Source: Roseibium salinum (GTDB taxonomy: Bacteria; Pseudomonadota; Alphaproteobacteria; Rhizobiales; Stappiaceae). Taken from it: a stretch of 64,000 bases of DNA. The stretch spans positions 124,001-188,000 of the forward strand of contig NZ_JAPEVI010000001.1 of NCBI RefSeq assembly GCF_026240905.1, in the 5' to 3' direction. The translations under genes were made by a program, and so were the position numbers. The notes below the pieces were generated by a model that searched no databases, had not been told where the DNA came from, and saw only the letters and a list, made by a program, of their open reading frames with translations. Shown piece after piece: positions 7,885-18,000 of the stretch; position 1 is the first letter of the stretch, and the number at the start of each line of letters is the position of its first letter.

Positions 7885-8714
7885 CGATTCTTGCTCGCTT
7901 TGCTTGCTTTGGGTCGCGGCTCTTTCGTATCAGTATCCTCTGCATTCTCGACTGACGTGTGCTTAGCTCCCGGTGCGGTGGATTCCGGTTCCGCCACGCT
8001 GAACTGAGACAACATCACCTGAAAATGTCGCATCGAAAACAGATGCAAAAACGTGCATTCAAGTTCATCGTTTTCGAACATCTGGCGCAGTTGAGCCTCA
8101 CCTATCTTCTTGAGCTTTTCTCGGTCGACCGCCATGAAACCCGAAAGGGAACGCCTTTCTCCGTCCGCGATGCTGAACTGGGCCTGCATAGGCTGAAGCA
8201 ATTCCCAGTCCACCAGGCGTTTGCAGTACTCCTCGGTCCGGCGGAAATGACCCTGGTAGTCCTGGAGAAACCGCAAGATATTCTGCAGGTATACGGTCTG
8301 ATTGCCTTCGGAATCGAAAAGTCGTTCTCCACGCCCTTCCCGGTTACATCCCTGGTAGTCTTCGTCGATATTCAGAATGAAGTTCTTGTTGTCGCCATCG
8401 ATCGAAAACACGAACGGATAACGGCGGACGAACGCCGGAATGTAGGTCCCTGCCTTCCAATGACCTTCTCCATCAACGAAGAAGTTTTCAGCGTCCTTCA
8501 CACCGAGGATTACCGCGGGCATGACCTTTTCCTCGGTTCCCGCGAACACGATCGGATAGTGCGCCGCCGCCGCGGCAAACTCGATTGCCGTCAAGGGGAC
8601 GGAATTGACGTTTCTGGCAAATGCAAATGTTTCGCCACTGCGTACGCACAGGTCCCCGTGTGCCTTGGTCGTGACGGGAGTGGCATTTTCATAAAACAAA
8701 AGCTGACTTGCCAT
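7881..8714 (-). CDS. SapC family protein
   Basis: A 277-residue cytosolic-looking protein of the SapC family (Pfam PF07277). Recognisable segments are YPIVFAG near residue 55, a conserved PAFVRRYPFVFSI around residue 92, and FLQDYQGHF near residue 150. In Campylobacter fetus, SapC is associated with the surface-layer array, but its biochemical function is unknown. The C-terminal 40 residues are charged and low-complexity (DTDTKEPRPKASKASKNR). The ATG at 8714 has AAAGG upstream; the end overlaps the downstream HlyD start (ATGA), so the two are coupled. Its place in a cluster dominated by a giant surface protein fits a role in export or surface assembly. That is inference. Confidence 0.8.
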   Translation of the reverse strand: MASQLLFYENATPVTTKAHGDLCVRSGETFAFARNVNSVPLTAIEFAAAAAHYPIVFAGTEEKVMPAVILGVKDAENFFVDGEGHWKAGTYIPAFVRRYPFVFSIDGDNKNFILNIDEDYQGCNREGRGERLFDSEGNQTVYLQNILRFLQDYQGHFRRTEEYCKRLVDWELLQPMQAQFSIADGERRSLSGFMAVDREKLKKIGEAQLRQMFENDELECTFLHLFSMRHFQVMLSQFSVAEPESTAPGAKHTSVENAEDTDTKEPRPKASKASKNR

Positions 8715-8986
8715 ATTGGACCTTTCCGGAACATCTCAGATACTTGAAGGACTTCACCCTGGTGCAACGTGCTTTACAAGGGCAGGAGCATGGACGTGCC
8801 GGACACGCCATGCAAGCCATGAATTACGTAAGGTGAAGTTGGAAGATCCGCTGCCGACGCGCAAATCAATCCCGCAAGTGGTGGCACACGCTGCAGAGCA
8901 AAGGCACACAACCGTTCAATCGCAACAAAGTCACAGCCGACCAAACGATGGCTCCGCACCTGCTTGGACCGTTTCACCGATCATGT
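8715..8986. other. 272-bp gap between SecA-like and SapC genes
   Basis: This is the largest gap in the minus-strand export cluster. I see no gene in it, and no clear terminator or promoter. It may contain an internal promoter for sapC-hlyD, since those two genes are coupled to each other but not to the SecA-like gene. Confidence 0.35.
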
Positions 8987-10987
8987 CTATTCCGGCAGCC
9001 CGGCAAAAGCGAGCAGATCGTTCCGCCCTTGATCCGTCTTCAGAAGCTGCGTGCGAATGCGAGCGTGCTCCCTTTCCAGTCCTGACTGTCCTAATCGAAT
9101 GAGATGTTTTCCGAAAGTATTCGGCACGAGCCTTGCCAGCGCGCGGCAGCTCCACCGCAGCGGTGCAGGACGTATCTGATGAAGAAGGCGGTCCTCAAGC
9201 GACATGAGTGCCATGAAACACCCCGGATCGCCTTGGCGGCCGCAGCGTCCCTCCAACTGCCGATCGATCCGCCGAGCGTCATGCCGTTCTGTCATTATCA
9301 CATGCAACCCGCCCAGTTCCGGCACTTTGTCACCGAGCAAAATATCCGTTCCCCGACCAGCCATGTTGGTCGCAACGGTGATCTGTCCCAACCTACCGGC
9401 CACAGCCACGATCCCGGCTTCGTTTTCAGATTCCTCGGCATTGAGCAGGGAATGTCGCAGGCCAGCTTCGGCAAGACAGCTGCTGGCTGCCATTGAATCG
9501 GCGACCGTTCGGCAGCCGATGAGAACAGGCACGCCCTTTTCATGCAGTTGGCGGACGATTTTGGTCACCGCCCTCCATTTCTTCTCGTCGGTCAGAAAGA
9601 TCCTGTCTGCCACCCTGCGCCGTCTGATGGGGCGGTTGGTGGGAACGACCTCGACTTCCAGCGAATAGACGTTCCACAGCTCACGCGCCACTTCGCTGGC
9701 GGTACCGGTCATACCGGAAAGCTTTTTGTAGCGCCGGAAAAACCTCTGATACGTCATACTAGCCGCTGTGACACGGGCACGGGTCAGTTCGCATCCTTCC
9801 TTGTATTCGACCATCTGGTGAAGTCCGGAGCGCCAGCTGCGGTCCGGCAGGACTCGGCCCGTATATTCGTCGACGATTGCGACCTTTCCGTCCTGGACCA
9901 GATAATGTTCCCCCAGGTGATAAAGGTGCAGGGCCATCAGCGCCTGGTTCAGAAGGTCTTCGCGCAGCAGGGGTATCGACAGGGGCCCGCGCGAAATCTT
10001 CCGGAACTTTTCCTCAAGGCGGCTATTCACGGAATTGCTGATGCGAACGGTCCAGGCACGCGGATCGGGAACAGCGTCCCGCCCAACCTCGAGGCCCGAG
10101 GCGAACGCCATAATGTTCGCGATGACATCCGCCGTCAGGTAGTCCTCTTTTCCTTCGGACAGCAAAAGCGGCGTACGGGCTTCATCGACCAGAATACTGT
10201 CCGCTTCATCAATGATCGCAAACTGCAGGCCGGGAATGGTCTGCCGCGTCCTGCCGCGCTCCCCCTCGACGAAAGCGCCGACCCTTGAATGCAGGTCCGT
10301 CACCTGCTGGCCCATCCGCACGCGCTGGCGCAGGTAATCGAACGCCAGTTCCTTGTTCGTGCAGTAGCATATGGACCGCTGGTATTGCCGGGCCCGATCC
10401 GCCCGTTCCGTGTCACCGGTCACGAGACCGACTTCGAACCCGATAAATTTGAAGAAGGGAGCAAGTTTCTCGGCGTCCCGCGCGGCGAGATAGTCATTGA
10501 CCGTCACGACATGGACCCGCATTCCGGTCAGTGCCTGCCACCCGGCGGCGATCGCTGCGACAAGGGTCTTGCCTTCGCCAGTGGCCATTTCGGCGATCTT
10601 GCCGTTCGTCACGATTTGTGCACCGATCAGCTGAACGTCATGCGCCCGGATGCCGATGGTCCGCCGGCCGACCTCGCGCAACACAGCCAGTCCGGCGCCC
10701 ATGGCCTGCTGCCCCATGGAACGGTCCCGCTTCAGACGTTGCCGCAGTCCGGCGACTTCCTGCGACAGTCTCAGGTCAGAAAGCGAGGCAAGACGCTTTT
10801 CCTCCCGGGAAGCTGCCACGATCAACGGGTTCCGCTTCACGGCAACCTTCCGAGCGACGAGGCGTTTCAGCCGTCCCTGCAGGTCATGGACCGCGCGATC
10901 GAATGAATGATGATGCTGCTGCAGCCGCTTCTCGGAGAAGCCGTGAACCGGCGGCAAATGAAGCGGGCTGTTTGTGGTCTCAGACAT
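8987..10987 (-). CDS. SecA-like preprotein translocase ATPase, short form
   Basis: The protein (666 residues from the ATG at 10987) keeps the DEAD motor of SecA: Walker A MATGEGKT at about residues 134-141, Walker B and the variable loop in AIIDEADSILVDEARTPLLLS, GMTGTASE, and the motif VI region ATNMAGRGTDILLG with RQLEGRCGRQGDPG. It is about 200 residues shorter than housekeeping SecA. The scaffold/wing region is abbreviated and the protein stops soon after EREHARIRTQLLKTDQGRND, with no C-terminal zinc/SecB tail. The N-terminal 30 residues are His-rich (QQHHHS) and unlike SecA. The start overlaps the end of the M50-HlyD gene by 8 bp, so it belongs to the giant-protein operon. I infer a dedicated accessory export motor rather than general Sec function. 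Confidence 0.87.
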   Translation of the reverse strand: MSETTNSPLHLPPVHGFSEKRLQQHHHSFDRAVHDLQGRLKRLVARKVAVKRNPLIVAASREEKRLASLSDLRLSQEVAGLRQRLKRDRSMGQQAMGAGLAVLREVGRRTIGIRAHDVQLIGAQIVTNGKIAEMATGEGKTLVAAIAAGWQALTGMRVHVVTVNDYLAARDAEKLAPFFKFIGFEVGLVTGDTERADRARQYQRSICYCTNKELAFDYLRQRVRMGQQVTDLHSRVGAFVEGERGRTRQTIPGLQFAIIDEADSILVDEARTPLLLSEGKEDYLTADVIANIMAFASGLEVGRDAVPDPRAWTVRISNSVNSRLEEKFRKISRGPLSIPLLREDLLNQALMALHLYHLGEHYLVQDGKVAIVDEYTGRVLPDRSWRSGLHQMVEYKEGCELTRARVTAASMTYQRFFRRYKKLSGMTGTASEVARELWNVYSLEVEVVPTNRPIRRRRVADRIFLTDEKKWRAVTKIVRQLHEKGVPVLIGCRTVADSMAASSCLAEAGLRHSLLNAEESENEAGIVAVAGRLGQITVATNMAGRGTDILLGDKVPELGGLHVIMTERHDARRIDRQLEGRCGRQGDPGCFMALMSLEDRLLHQIRPAPLRWSCRALARLVPNTFGKHLIRLGQSGLEREHARIRTQLLKTDQGRNDLLAFAGLPE

Positions 10988-13130
10988 TGAACTGGCGGAG
11001 AAAGACTTCACGGATCGAACGGAGCATCTGATAGCCCAGTGGTACAGGCTCGTGTCGGAACCTCACGTATGCCCGCTCCTCCGCGCGCCACGAGCCATGC
11101 GGCTCGGCAACATGCACTTCCACTTCGTAGTACTTGCGCAAGGGACGTTGCTCTTCACCGGGCTGAGACGGATCGACCAGCACCGAACCACCACCGTCAG
11201 GGGACAGGACCGCACTCGGCAGCCCGGTGATTGCCGACGGCTTCGCGCGCACGACGTCCGCACCCAGATCCACATTCAACGCGCTGGCGAACCTGACGTC
11301 CACGGAGCGCGTATCACGCCGGACGTCATTGATCCTTTCCTGCGGGATCAAGACACGCACGACACGCGGTGTATCGGGCAGAACGTAGCCCAAAAGGTCA
11401 CCTTCGTTCACGAAGCGGCCCTGAAGCCTGCTGTCCCCGATGAGGACGAATTCGCCGGCCTGACGGGCCCTGACCACATTGAGCGCCTGACGTCCGCGCC
11501 AGAATTCCAGCGACGCCCTCGTCCGGGCTAGCCGTTTGGCGAAAATCTGTGCCTGTGAGGGGTTGAGTGCACTCACACTTTCGAATTCCGCCTCGTACTG
11601 GCTCTCCTCGGCCTCCAGAAGCTCGATCTCGTCGTCAATAAGGCGATCAGCAAGGCGCAACAGAGGCTGGCCGTTTTCCACCTGGCTGCCGGGTTCAGCA
11701 AGAACCTCTTCGACAACCCCGATCTTTCCGGCGACGACCCTGCCTCCCGAGGAAGGCCAGACAACACCCTCCCCAACGGTGGCATAAGGCACGTTGACGA
11801 CGAAGAGGGCCACGAAGATACCAAGGATCGCCAATGTTGTGGCGCGGCGCGCGTATCGCTGTTTCTCGCCGAGACGGTTGGTTCGGTACACGTAGACAAG
11901 CCCCCGGTAGATGGGAAGCACGATCGTCATGGCAATCGACATTAGCGCCAGGACAATTCCGACAAAAAACAGCTTTGTCGCAATGAACAGGCTTATCGAT
12001 ATCATGATGGCCGTTCGGTAGACGAACGATAGCACCCCGTAGGCGAAGAACCAAATCCGCTCGCCCGGTGCCGTGACGGGGCTCTCGAGATTGAAGTTCC
12101 GGAAGAGATACCGCTCCACCAGATAGCGGATATAGCGGTTCGATCTCGTTCCCAGGTTCGGAAGCTGGAACAGATCCTGAAGAACATAATAGCCGTCGTA
12201 GCGCAACAGAGGGTTTCCGTTGAAAAGCAGCGTGGAAACACCGCCGATGAGCATTACGTAGAATGCGGCGGCCCTTGCCAGACCGGGTTCGGCCTTGCTC
12301 CAGAAAATCATGGCGATCGCCGCCAGCGCTGCCTCAACCATGATCCCGACACCGCCGACCACGGCGCGCCGGCCAGCCCGGCTGAAGGCAGACGCCGCGG
12401 ATGCATCGACATAAGGCACGGGCAGGAAAACGAGAAACATGATGCCCATTTCGTGAACCTGGCCGCCCCAGGCCTTGACGGCAAAGCCGTGCCCCATCTC
12501 GTGGATCGCCTTGATGAGCGGATAAAGGACGAGAATGAAGGCCACCGTGTTCAGGCTGGCGACACGGTCGAAAATATTATGTGTCAGCTCCTCCCAGTGA
12601 ATCGCCGCCAAGGTTCCGCCCCAAACAAGCAGGCCAACCCAGAAAAGAAATCCCCAGACCGTGAAGATCGGCCGGAACAGAACTATCCAACGGTCCAGAA
12701 AGGCGTCGGGATCCCACAAAGGGATGCGAACCGCGAGCGGATTCCGGATGCGGTTCAGGATCGAGCGCCGCGATTTGGAGCGAGACCGGTCGAGCAGCTC
12801 GCCAAGGTCGGGAAAGCCGTTGGCAACCAGCATGTCGGAGCGGTGGAGCTGCGCCAGAAAGGTGATGATTTCGTCCTGCGTCGGCAGGTCGCTGCCTGCA
12901 CGTCGTCCGACGTCCTCCCAGAGCTCGTTGACCGTACGGGTGCCGTCCAGACCGTTCAGGAAGTCATAGCCGGCCGGGCTGACACGAAAGAAATTCCCGG
13001 ACTGATCGTCCTGCAGGACATGCCAGACCCGCCCACGTACCACATGCCGGTGCGCGGTGACATGACGCCTCAGCCTGGGCCTGAGATTTTTGATCCTGTG
13101 CCAGTTTTCGCTGAAGTAGGAACCAGCCAC
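10980..13130 (-). CDS. PqqD-M50 peptidase-HlyD fusion membrane protein
   Basis: A 716-residue three-part protein. Residues 20-110 resemble a PqqD-like winged-helix domain (RGRVWHVLQDDQSGNFFRVS, FLNGLDGTRTVNELW). Residues 145-420 form a polytopic M50 (site-2 protease type) zinc-peptidase domain with the HEMGH motif at about 210-214 and a second metal-ligand region NPLLRYDGYY. The C-terminal 270 residues form an HlyD-like part with lipoyl halves (VVAGKIGVVEEVLAEPGSQVENGQ, GEFVLIGDSRLQGRFVNEGD). PqqD-like domains bind leader peptides in RiPP systems. M50-HlyD fusions occur in peptide-export clusters. It is flanked by a GAF-HlyD gene 8 bp upstream and an overlapping SecA-like gene downstream. Cleavage or delivery of the giant protein is a reasonable guess. 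Confidence 0.85.
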   Translation of the reverse strand: MAGSYFSENWHRIKNLRPRLRRHVTAHRHVVRGRVWHVLQDDQSGNFFRVSPAGYDFLNGLDGTRTVNELWEDVGRRAGSDLPTQDEIITFLAQLHRSDMLVANGFPDLGELLDRSRSKSRRSILNRIRNPLAVRIPLWDPDAFLDRWIVLFRPIFTVWGFLFWVGLLVWGGTLAAIHWEELTHNIFDRVASLNTVAFILVLYPLIKAIHEMGHGFAVKAWGGQVHEMGIMFLVFLPVPYVDASAASAFSRAGRRAVVGGVGIMVEAALAAIAMIFWSKAEPGLARAAAFYVMLIGGVSTLLFNGNPLLRYDGYYVLQDLFQLPNLGTRSNRYIRYLVERYLFRNFNLESPVTAPGERIWFFAYGVLSFVYRTAIMISISLFIATKLFFVGIVLALMSIAMTIVLPIYRGLVYVYRTNRLGEKQRYARRATTLAILGIFVALFVVNVPYATVGEGVVWPSSGGRVVAGKIGVVEEVLAEPGSQVENGQPLLRLADRLIDDEIELLEAEESQYEAEFESVSALNPSQAQIFAKRLARTRASLEFWRGRQALNVVRARQAGEFVLIGDSRLQGRFVNEGDLLGYVLPDTPRVVRVLIPQERINDVRRDTRSVDVRFASALNVDLGADVVRAKPSAITGLPSAVLSPDGGGSVLVDPSQPGEEQRPLRKYYEVEVHVAEPHGSWRAEERAYVRFRHEPVPLGYQMLRSIREVFLRQFNV

Positions 13131-13138
13131 CGTCTATC

Positions 13139-14985
13139 TCACCGCAACCATGTCCAGATGATCATACGCGCCCAGTTCCGGAACGAACGAGTCCAGATCC
13201 ACAGGAGCGACTTTTCGCCGCCGTTAATTTTTGCCACACCCCGCATTCCTGGGCTGAGGTCGTCGGCGTCCTCCTCTATCGACGCCTCGACGCGGAAGAC
13301 CGTTCGTCCATCCTTCGGTCGCGCAACCGGAATGAGCTTGGTGACCTCGAACGGAAACAGCTCTCCCGGCAGGGATGTGGATAGGAAACGGCCCTTCATT
13401 CCCGGCCTGACCTCATCGATCTGGCTCTCGTCGACCTCGAGCGTGAGCCTGAAGGCATCCAGGGGGGCGATCTCCAGCAGGACCTCGCCGCGCTGAACGG
13501 CCCCCCGATCGACTGACTCAAGTCTCCGGACGCCACGACACCGTCGATTGGCGCTTGGAGCTTCGCCCGTTCGATCCTGGCGTTGACCTGCTTGAGTCGC
13601 ACTTCCGCCTGCTGAACTCGGGCCTTGAAAACGTTGAGCTCCCTCAGGTTCCTCTCACTCAAGGCCCTTCCGTATTCGAGCGCGCGCGCCTGTCGTTCCG
13701 ATTCCCAGTTGAGCGCTTCCAGGGCCATGTCCCGGTCGTCCAGGGCAACAACGAGATCCCCTGCTCGCACCGTATCACCGGCGCGCCTCGGTGCTTCCAT
13801 GATGAACCCGTCGTAGGGGGCGACGATCGCTCGTCTGGTCTTTGCCTCTATGGAAGCGTCGGCGTTTATCTGGTAGTCCGCCGGAACCAGTGCGAGAGCA
13901 AGCGCCGACGCCGCGAGCGCCAGGACAACCAGTTTGGTCCGCCCATAGCGCCTGCCCAACACCAGCCACGGCAACGCAGCTAGTGCACGCAGGTTCTTGT
14001 TCAGGAGATTGCGACTCTCTTCCCGCCTCAGAACGAGCAAAGGACCGGCGAATGCCGCGATTGCCCCCATCATGTCAATGTCGTGCTGCGAGGGCAGCCT
14101 GTCGCTCGCACTTTCCAGGAGCAGCGCCCCCAGGATTTCGCCATCGTCGACAAGCGGAAGAGTGAGTATTCCCGTCCCGTCCTGTTCCTGCGAAAGCCTT
14201 TCGTGGCATCGCCGGATCACGCCGCTATCCTTGTCCCGGGCGGGAAACAGAATGGCCCGTTCCTGGTCGATTGCCTCGTCCATCGCCTGCTCCGTCAGGC
14301 GGACGAGGTTCATCCGGCGGCCGAAACTCGCGCTGTTTGAGATTGTCGAGACGACGGTCGACTTTCTTTTCCGGAAACCCAGGCTGGCGCGCTCCAGGCC
14401 GAACCGGGAACACAGTCGGATGACAAACGCATGGGAGGCAGCCTGAAAATCGGTCGGCCCCAACAAGTCTGCGAGGATTTCCAGAACCTCAATAGTGGGG
14501 CCAGTACCGGTGGTGCCGGACTGCTGCAGTACGTCCCGGATCCAGGCGAGGGACCACTGGATCGACCGCATCGCGGCATTGATGTCGACTGGGTCCCTGG
14601 AGGAAATCGAAAACGCCGCCGCTCCCGGCACTGTGTCGCCGAGTATGATGGGGTAGGCAAGATGGGAATGGCCTGCGCCGGCCTCCAGCCCCGGTTCTTC
14701 GTCCTCAGCGAACGAGACAAGTCCTCTGCGCTCCTCGATCGCTTCGCGCGCAAGCTTTTCCAGATCGGCCTGACCCGGCTCCGTGACTGGCCAGGCCGCG
14801 GTCAGGCGATGATCGCCGTCCCCGATCCGGTCCACAAGCACAGCTGCATCCGCGCGCGGAACCATCATGCCGGCGGTTGCAAGCCAGGGTGCTCGTGCCT
14901 GCGCGAACTCGATTGCCGTGACGAGGCGGCCCCAATCATCCTGGGGCGCAGAAGCCGCTTCTTTCACGTCCTGTGCAATGTTCAT
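13139..14985 (-). pseudogene. GAF-HlyD hybrid adaptor, frameshifted at a G run
   Basis: The first frame (14985-13396, 529 residues) holds an N-terminal GAF-like sensory part (ILADLLGPTDFQAASHAFVIRLCSRF, TLPLVDDGEILGALLLES), a membrane helix (LVVLALAASALALALVPA) and an HlyD core (RRAIVAPYDGFIMEAPRRAG, LQAPIDGVVASGDLSQSIGG). The frame is then lost at a run of six G (13501-13506). Restoring a seventh G gives GGAVQRGEVLLEIAPLDAF and continues through 13399-13139, which reads GMRGVAKINGGEKSLLWIWTR, the normal end of an HlyD barrel. The restored protein would be about 615 residues. The lesion may be a sequencing error, a phase-variable tract or a real mutation. The gene lies 45 bp after the giant-protein gene and 8 bp before the M50-HlyD gene. 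Confidence 0.8.
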
Positions 14986-15030
14986 TTCATTCTAGTGTCC
15001 GGCAGCGAGTCGAATTTCATGCACAAGCCT

Positions 15031-18000
15031 TCAATGGGCAACCGGACGCGTGTGTGCCGGTTTGCCCGACGGTACCCCATGCTTGATTTTCCAGCCCACG
15101 CTGGAGGCCAATCCCGCGTTCTCCTCAATGAGGGAGCCTTGTTGATCCTGGCCGGTGCTGCCCCTCTTCGTCAAACTCCCCGTAACATCATCGTAAACAT
15201 GGACGGTCCTGATATCCGGCGCAGTCTTCCTGTCATCACTGCCTGCCGGTGCCGTTTCGGCCTGAGACGTTTCCAGCGTTGCCGAAAGCGTGCTGCTTCC
15301 AGCGGACAAGACAACCGCACCGGTATCGCCCTCGTTGTCGAAGGTCTGAATGACCGGATCCCATTCGCTCGGCCCACCCTTGTTGCCCGGATCGCCAGGC
15401 ATGTCGGGAATGTCGTCGTTGATGGGTGGGTTCCCCGGTGGCTGCGGATCGACACCATTGCCGACACCGTTATTGGCTTTTCCGTCTCCGTTCCCCGGGT
15501 TCGGATCTGGATCCGGGTCGGGATCCGGATCGGGATCCGGGTCGGGATCCGGATCGGGATCCGGATCGGGCGTCGGAATGATCTCATTGCCGACGCCGAT
15601 GTCATGGCTGGCAATGGCAGCGTCGCCATCCCCGTCCAGCGCCTGCACGCTGAAGGTGAAGTTCACCTGCACTGCCCCCTCCAGGGCATTGTTGGCGGCA
15701 AAGGTCCAGGTGCCGTCGCTTCCGACAAGCAGATAGCCGAGCAGCGTCCCGCCATCGGTGACCTCGATCTCAGTATCGAGGGCGTAGCTTATCTCTCCGA
15801 TGCGCACCGAGAACACGGCCGTGTCAGCCCCTTCATCCGAAGTCCACCGACCGGAAACCGTTTCGCCGGGAGCAAGGCCATCGAACCAGGGGGTGTTGTC
15901 CGCAACAGCCGGTCCGATGGAAACCGCAGGGCGGTCGTCAATGACGGAAATGGCGACCGGCGCCATGAGTTCACCAGCGCCGATATCGTCGGCGACCACG
16001 AAAATACCCGCGATGCGCAGGACATCGACGTTCAGGTCGTCCTGGTGCGGCAGCGCTGCCAACAGTGTCACTTCAACCGCCACACTTGCCGTCTGCTCAG
16101 CCGGGATCGACGTTGCACCGGCGAGCTGAAGCCGGAGCACGTCCGGTCCACTAGAGAGCGAGCCGATCAGGACCCGGCCATCTTCCTCGATCCGCCACGT
16201 CAGGGAGGCGGTCTCGTCGAGTCCTTCGATCGTTATGGTGCCCGTATCCTGGGCAAAGCGGATAGACTCGACCCCCTCACCTGCCAGGAACTGGACAGCA
16301 CCCAGTCCGGTGGCTGAAGTGTCGAGATCCTGTTCATAGACAACGATGTCGTCGCCCTCGACTTCCGTGATGACGAACAGCGGCGGACGTCCTCCGGGTG
16401 TGCTGCCGTCAGGCGTCGGCACCTTGTCGGTATCGTCTTCCTTGCCGCCGGAATTGTCGTATTTGCCCGGACCGTTACCCGGCTGCGGGTCGCGCGGGGC
16501 TCCGGTCTGATCCTGCCATTGCGGGTCACGCTGCAGGACGAGACCCAATTCCCCGCTGGGCTCCGTCAACCGCGTATCCGCGCCACTTGCCTCTCCGAGC
16601 TCCATCAGGAACTTGACGACTTGTGGCGCCGGCGAGCGATTGATGGTCGGCTGGCCGAAGCGCTTGAAGGGAACGACGAAGGTGTTGAACTCGCCCGTCC
16701 AGTCGAACAGGCGGTCGAACCCGGTGTTGGCAATCAGAACGTCCCGTCCGGCGCCGCCATAGGCGAAGTCGCCCCAGGCGCTGTGATCGGGCGAGTCGTT
16801 CGCCCCGCCGTCGGTTTCGAGATAGTCGTCCGCCTGCAGCAGGTCGTCGCCCGCACCGCCGAAGAGGCGGTCGTGCCCCGTTCCGCCAACGATCCAGTCG
16901 TTGCCGGTATCTCCGAACATGCGGTCCTTGCCGTCCTCGATGATGTCGCCGTTGGCGTCCACCGCATGGAAGTTCAGGAAGAACCCGGGGATCTTCTGGC
17001 GCGGGTTTTCCGCGTCATAGAAGGAGAGCTTGCCGGTTTCGCTGTCATAGGCGATCGGCGGCACCTCCGTCTGAGCCCGGGTGTCGAGATAGAAGTTCGC
17101 CAGAGCTTCTGCGCCCGACATGGCATCGTCGCCATAACCGCCGTGCATCCAGTCGTCGCCGAGACCACCATAGAGGATATCATGGTATCCGCGGATTTCG
17201 GCGGGCGTGGCATCGATATCGACGCCGTCAAGGCGGTCGATGTCGATGGTGGCCGGATCCAGAATGACGGCGGTCTTCTTGATCCGGCCCTCGATATCAA
17301 CGACGGCGCCGGTGAATTTGTTGTGCAGGCCGATGCTTTTCTGGCCGTCGGCATAAAGATCGTAAAGCGGCTCGTCTGTGCCGTTGCGCTCGGTACGGAT
17401 CAAACCGTCGTCACCGAGCATTCCGTCCTCGCCGCTGCCGCCGAAGAGCCTGTCGTGACCTGTGCCGCCGTAAAGATCGTCGTCACGGCCATCCCCGTAG
17501 AGGACGTCGTTTCCGGTCATGCCGTGGATGATGTCGTCGCCCGTGCCGCCAAAGACAAGATCGCTGCCGCCGATATCGCTCGCCGCGCCGCCGATGGTGT
17601 AGTCGACGAGGTCAATGGCGCGCGGAACGATCTTCAGCCCCTCGCCCTCCGGCAGCTCGTCACTGTAGGTATCGTAGTTGAAAGTCAGGTAGCTGCCGTC
17701 TTCGCCGACGATCCGGTAGATGTTGCCGTTGTCGGCGAGAATGACGTCGGCATCGCTCGCGTGCCCGTTGGCCGTCGTGTCGCCAATCTCGTTGCGGCCG
17801 ATTCTTGTGCCGGAACCGCCGAAGATGATGTCCTCGCCATCGGGACGCTGTTCGGCACTCGTCAGCGAGAACAGCTCCGAGCTGCCGCCGACGATATCGT
17901 CCTGGCCGAAGTTACCGAAGATCGTGTCGTTGCCGCCGTTGCCCTCAATGTAGTCGCCGCCGTCACCGCTAGCATCGAAGGACGGCACGTACACCAGAAG

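Noticed and set aside
13139..13399. A separate 86-residue small gene after the GAF-HlyD frame
   Set aside because: Its sequence is the missing C-terminal barrel of the HlyD part, and the correct frame also continues upstream of its first ATG.
15500..15570. Short regular repeats considered as a CRISPR array
   Set aside because: The units are contiguous, have no spacers and encode Asp-Pro in frame within the giant gene.
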